Position numbers and translations under genes: made by a program
In this document: positions 5,976 through 7,942 of the stretch, one piece after another
How the letters are laid out: each line of letters opens with the position of its first letter
Position numbering within the stretch: the first letter of the stretch is position 1
NCBI GenBank assembly: GCA_038250835.1
Contig: JBBSBY010000121.1
Span: 1 to 7,942 of the forward strand
Source: JBBSBY01 sp038250835
GTDB lineage: Bacteria; Desulfobacterota; Desulfomonilia; Desulfomonilales; Desulfomonilaceae
Reading direction: 5' to 3'
DNA length: 7,942 bases
Notes under the pieces: model-generated
The model's database searches: none
The model's input: the letters and a program-made list of their open reading frames with translations, nothing else
Told to the model about the DNA's origin: nothing

Positions 5976-6005
5976 TTCGGTCCTACATCAGAGTCGCTAT
6001 ATAAT
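5976..6005 (+). promoter_or_regulatory. Weak candidate promoter upstream of the small membrane peptide
   Basis: A perfect TATAAT (6000-6005) is preceded at 18 bp by TTCGGT (5976-5981), which matches only three of six -35 positions. It would give the 29-codon ORF at 6136 a leader of about 125 nt. Apart from this I see nothing between the small-RNA terminator and that ORF. Confidence 0.25.
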
Positions 6006-6135
6006 GCGATCATGATCAATTCAAGCCTGAGCATCTCCGCTGCAGGCCGGTCTCGCTTGTCATCAAAATACAATGATGATAGAGTGACTCTTACCGGCAT
6101 TAGGCAGAACTTGCAGTCACAGTGAGGGTCGGTTT

Positions 6136-6225
6136 ATGAGGCAGATTTTTTCATGGCTGGTGATTGGTTTTTTTCTCATCGCCACTTTAATTTTTTTTCG
6201 GTGGCTGGCGACCGTCAATTTGTAA
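6136..6225 (+). CDS. Possible 29-residue single-pass membrane peptide
   Basis: Short ORF starting ATG and ending TAA, preceded by GAGGG (6123-6127) at about eight bases, a good ribosome site. The peptide starts MRQIFSW, has a continuous hydrophobic core of about 15-17 residues (WLVIGFFLIATLIFF, 7-21), then RW and a short tail ending ATVNL. One charged residue lies on each side of the helix, as in many small membrane proteins. I recognise no family. It is convergent with the L,D-transpeptidase gene, whose stop lies 10 bp away. It could be spurious: T-rich DNA readily encodes hydrophobic stretches, and its promoter is weak. Confidence 0.35.
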   Translation: MRQIFSWLVIGFFLIATLIFFRWLATVNL

Positions 6226-6235
6226 TTTATTGATT

Positions 6236-7210
6236 TTAATTGCCGAATATACTTAATATTTCTTGGATACCGCCATGAACTTGTTCCAGACTCTGCTGGA
6301 ACATGGAGGCTAGCGTCATATCTTCCTGTTGGTCCTTGTAATCGTCTGAAACGACAACCTGGATCGGTTTTGCCAACCAGTGGTATGTGCCCCTCTCATT
6401 CTGACGAATTGGCCCTATACCAACATATCTAATTATCTCACTTTTTAATTTGCAGGGGTCCGGCACTCTAATGCAGCCCGCGGATATGGCGCCGTATGTC
6501 TGAGCGCCGGCATTACGGGATCTCATTCCATTCTTGTTGTAACCATGAATGCCGAGATCTCTATGCCTGGAGCACTTGCCGTTTCTATCGCAAACCAGGA
6601 GCGGAGCGAAAAAGCCGTTGTACAGACCACGGATCTTCTCTGAAGAGTGATCATAATAAAGCACATCGGGATAACAGTATATGTGATTAATTAGAAACGC
6701 GCCTTCAGGAGTGGGTGTTCGCATATCGCCCAGACCTACATGGGTGGCGTATATTTGTTCCGTGGTTCTGTCGCGTTTCAGTCCTTCGAAGGACAGAGTG
6801 AAGTTCGTTCGGTTAACCACTATTCTAAACGCCACAAATCCTTTGCGCTTGCCTACGGGCTCATTCTTGCCAAGTTCCTGCCAGTCCGTGTACAAACCCG
6901 GTAGGCACGGATCATTAGGCGGAATTACAATGTTACTCCAATCCGGAGTCTCCGATGGGGTAATTGAGGCCTGCATTCCAGGAATATTGGGATTATCACT
7001 TTTGGGGGAAATAGTATCTTTGGCTAAACCGGCCGAATCCTCGGTAGGTTTCTCGCTGGAAGCGGTACGCGCTGCTTTAAGTGACTGATCCAAGACGTCT
7101 TCAATTGCAGAGGCGCCGACATTACTTGGCCGGCTTTCTGCGTAAAGCGTCTGAGCGATGGTCAGCTGAACGCAGATCAGTAAAACGGAATATATGATTT
7201 TGGCCTTCAT
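6236..7210 (-). CDS. Exported L,D-transpeptidase (YkuD domain)
   Basis: Protein of 324 residues with an N-terminal signal peptide: basic MKAK, a hydrophobic core, and a likely cleavage after LYA (residue 24). A low-complexity linker (about 25-100) precedes the YkuD catalytic domain (about 124-290). Visible signatures are RTPTPEGAF (164-172), the conserved histidine in GIHGYN (H222), and ISAGCIRVP (242-250) with nucleophile C246 in the S-x-G-C motif and R248 after it. The family forms 3-3 cross-links in peptidoglycan or attaches proteins to it, working in the periplasm; which reaction this member performs cannot be read here. The C-terminal tail (291-324) is outside the domain. The start is fixed by the signal peptide, yet no Shine-Dalgarno is present and the promoter at 7218-7247 puts transcription start at the ATG itself. 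The next gene upstream, thpR, is 76 bp away and probably a separate unit. Confidence 0.9.
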   Translation of the reverse strand: MKAKIIYSVLLICVQLTIAQTLYAESRPSNVGASAIEDVLDQSLKAARTASSEKPTEDSAGLAKDTISPKSDNPNIPGMQASITPSETPDWSNIVIPPNDPCLPGLYTDWQELGKNEPVGKRKGFVAFRIVVNRTNFTLSFEGLKRDRTTEQIYATHVGLGDMRTPTPEGAFLINHIYCYPDVLYYDHSSEKIRGLYNGFFAPLLVCDRNGKCSRHRDLGIHGYNKNGMRSRNAGAQTYGAISAGCIRVPDPCKLKSEIIRYVGIGPIRQNERGTYHWLAKPIQVVVSDDYKDQQEDMTLASMFQQSLEQVHGGIQEILSIFGN

Positions 7211-7217
7211 ATTCGAT

Positions 7218-7247
7218 ATATTACAATTCAGAGATGATATATGTCAA
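7218..7247 (-). promoter_or_regulatory. Sigma-70 promoter giving a probably leaderless L,D-transpeptidase mRNA
   Basis: On the minus strand a perfect TTGACA (7242-7247) and TAATAT (7218-7223, four of six matches) are separated by 18 bp. Only seven bases separate the -10 from the start codon of the L,D-transpeptidase, so the expected first base of the transcript is at or next to the A of the ATG (7210). Confidence 0.6.
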
Positions 7248-7286
7248 TAAATTCTTGGATCTAAATTGATTATGTTAACTGATACT

Positions 7287-7877
7287 CTATACTTGCGGTA
7301 AATCGCTCATGAGCTTCTGCTTCGCCAATTCGATGTATTCGGCCCCTGAGGCTTTGAGCACGCTTTCGAATAGAATAATTTCAGATGCCGTGAACTCCGG
7401 TCCCATTACGTGTTTGTTTTGATCCAGACAACTAGTCAATTGTTTTACATTTCGCCCGGACCTAACTCTTCCCAGCGTCAGATGCGGGTTAAAGATCCGC
7501 TTTTCTCTTTTAAATCCCAAGTTGGACATAGCTTCGTCAATTTTTTTGGCGAATTCGCCGAGTGTTGAGCTTGTGTCATGGCATCCGCTCCAAATGACTC
7601 GTGGTCGTTGAGCATTGGGGAAAACTCCAAGGTTACCCACTCTGAAGTCTATCGGCGCCTGTTTGTCTGCAACAATGCTGAGTTCCTCACTAATTCTTGA
7701 TGTAAGCCGTTTCTGCGTTTGCCCGAGGAATTTTATTGTCAGGTGCATTCCGGCCGGCTTTAACCATCCGACATCCGCCCCGGCCGATTTCAACATCTCA
7801 ATAATTGAGATACAGTGGCGCTTTACAGCGTCAGGCAGTTCAATTGCAATGAATATCCTGATTGAATTTGCTTCCAT
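7287..7877 (-). CDS. thpR: RNA 2',3'-cyclic phosphodiesterase (LigT/ThpR family)
   Basis: Cytosolic enzyme of 196 residues, the usual length for the two-histidine (2H) phosphoesterase family. The two catalytic HxT motifs are HLTIKFLG (H45, T47) and HLTLGRVR (H132, T134), one in each lobe. The N terminus RIFIAIELPDAVK and the central VGNLGVFPNAQRPRVIW are typical of ThpR. Members open 2',3'-cyclic phosphate ends of RNA to 2'-phosphates and, in vitro, can reversibly ligate tRNA halves through a 2'-5' bond; the physiological role is less clear. The ATG at 7877 has only a weak GGA at 11 bases. It stands apart from the L,D-transpeptidase gene (76-bp gap containing that gene's own promoter). Upstream context lies outside the window. 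The family assignment is strong. Confidence 0.93.
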   Translation of the reverse strand: MEANSIRIFIAIELPDAVKRHCISIIEMLKSAGADVGWLKPAGMHLTIKFLGQTQKRLTSRISEELSIVADKQAPIDFRVGNLGVFPNAQRPRVIWSGCHDTSSTLGEFAKKIDEAMSNLGFKREKRIFNPHLTLGRVRSGRNVKQLTSCLDQNKHVMGPEFTASEIILFESVLKASGAEYIELAKQKLMSDLPQV

Positions 7878-7902
7878 TTTTAAAGGTATCCAATAATGTT
7901 TT

Positions 7903-7930
7903 CCTATAGAGTAATATCCCGAAATGTGAA
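7903..7930 (-). promoter_or_regulatory. Candidate promoter of thpR
   Basis: On the minus strand TTCACA (7925-7930, five of six matches) and TATAGG (7903-7908, four of six) are separated by 16 bp. Transcription would start near 7896, about 19 nt before the start codon. Confidence 0.3.
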
Positions 7931-7942
7931 AAAATACTATGA

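Noticed and set aside
5864..6100. Minus-strand open frame of 78 codons
   Set aside because: No Shine-Dalgarno, no recognisable family, and it runs into the perfect terminator hairpin of the candidate small RNA. Probably a chance frame.
6157..6198. Hairpin GGTGAT/ATCGCC followed by a T8 run as a plus-strand terminator
   Set aside because: The stem has six pairs including a wobble, the loop is 13 nt, and the T-run starts several bases after the stem. It lies inside the possible membrane-peptide ORF, where T-rich hydrophobic codons explain it equally well.

Overview
This is a 7.9 kb chromosomal window of moderate GC content from what looks like a Gram-negative, probably anaerobic bacterium. The tandem-ACT protein, the ECF sigma/zinc-finger anti-sigma pair and the exported YkuD enzyme would fit Desulfobacterota or a neighbouring phylum. 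That placement is an inference from gene content only and is weak. No transposase, tRNA, rRNA, CRISPR or phage gene is visible.

Layout. A tandem-ACT amino-acid-binding protein (minus, 40-531) diverges from a two-gene metal-transport operon (plus, 815-3371). The first gene of that operon is a soluble PRC-barrel/MgtE-N/CBS protein. The second is an Nramp-related transporter whose metal-site motifs are not those of a classical Mn/Fe Nramp. The operon ends tail-to-tail, with a 15-bp overlap, against an ECF sigma factor/anti-sigma operon (minus, 5305 to 3357, ATGA overlap). A gap of about 830 bp without a conventional gene follows (5306-6135). It contains a well-formed candidate small RNA: a TTGACA-17-TATAGT promoter, a hairpin with a 16-bp stem and a 25-nt C-rich loop, and a terminator with a perfect 10-bp stem. 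Next come a possible 29-residue membrane peptide (plus, 6136-6225), a secreted L,D-transpeptidase (minus, 6236-7210) and the RNA 2',3'-cyclic phosphodiesterase thpR (minus, 7287-7877).

How the parts may work together. In MgtE channels the N domain and CBS domains sense cytosolic Mg2+ and gate the pore. Here that sensing half is encoded alone, next to an Nramp-fold transporter in which the selectivity methionine of the MPH motif is alanine. This suggests a two-component Mg2+ (or broad divalent) uptake system. Its ribosome binding site and the first base of its GTG start lie in one arm of a perfect 8-bp inverted repeat, so translation may be controlled by an RNA switch. The sigma/anti-sigma pair probably responds to an envelope signal through a long extracytoplasmic domain, and the L,D-transpeptidase acts in the same compartment, but nothing in the sequence links the two.

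The most notable items are the candidate small RNA with an anti-Shine-Dalgarno-like loop, the split MgtE-sensor/Nramp pair with its ribosome-site hairpin, and the apparently leaderless L,D-transpeptidase mRNA.
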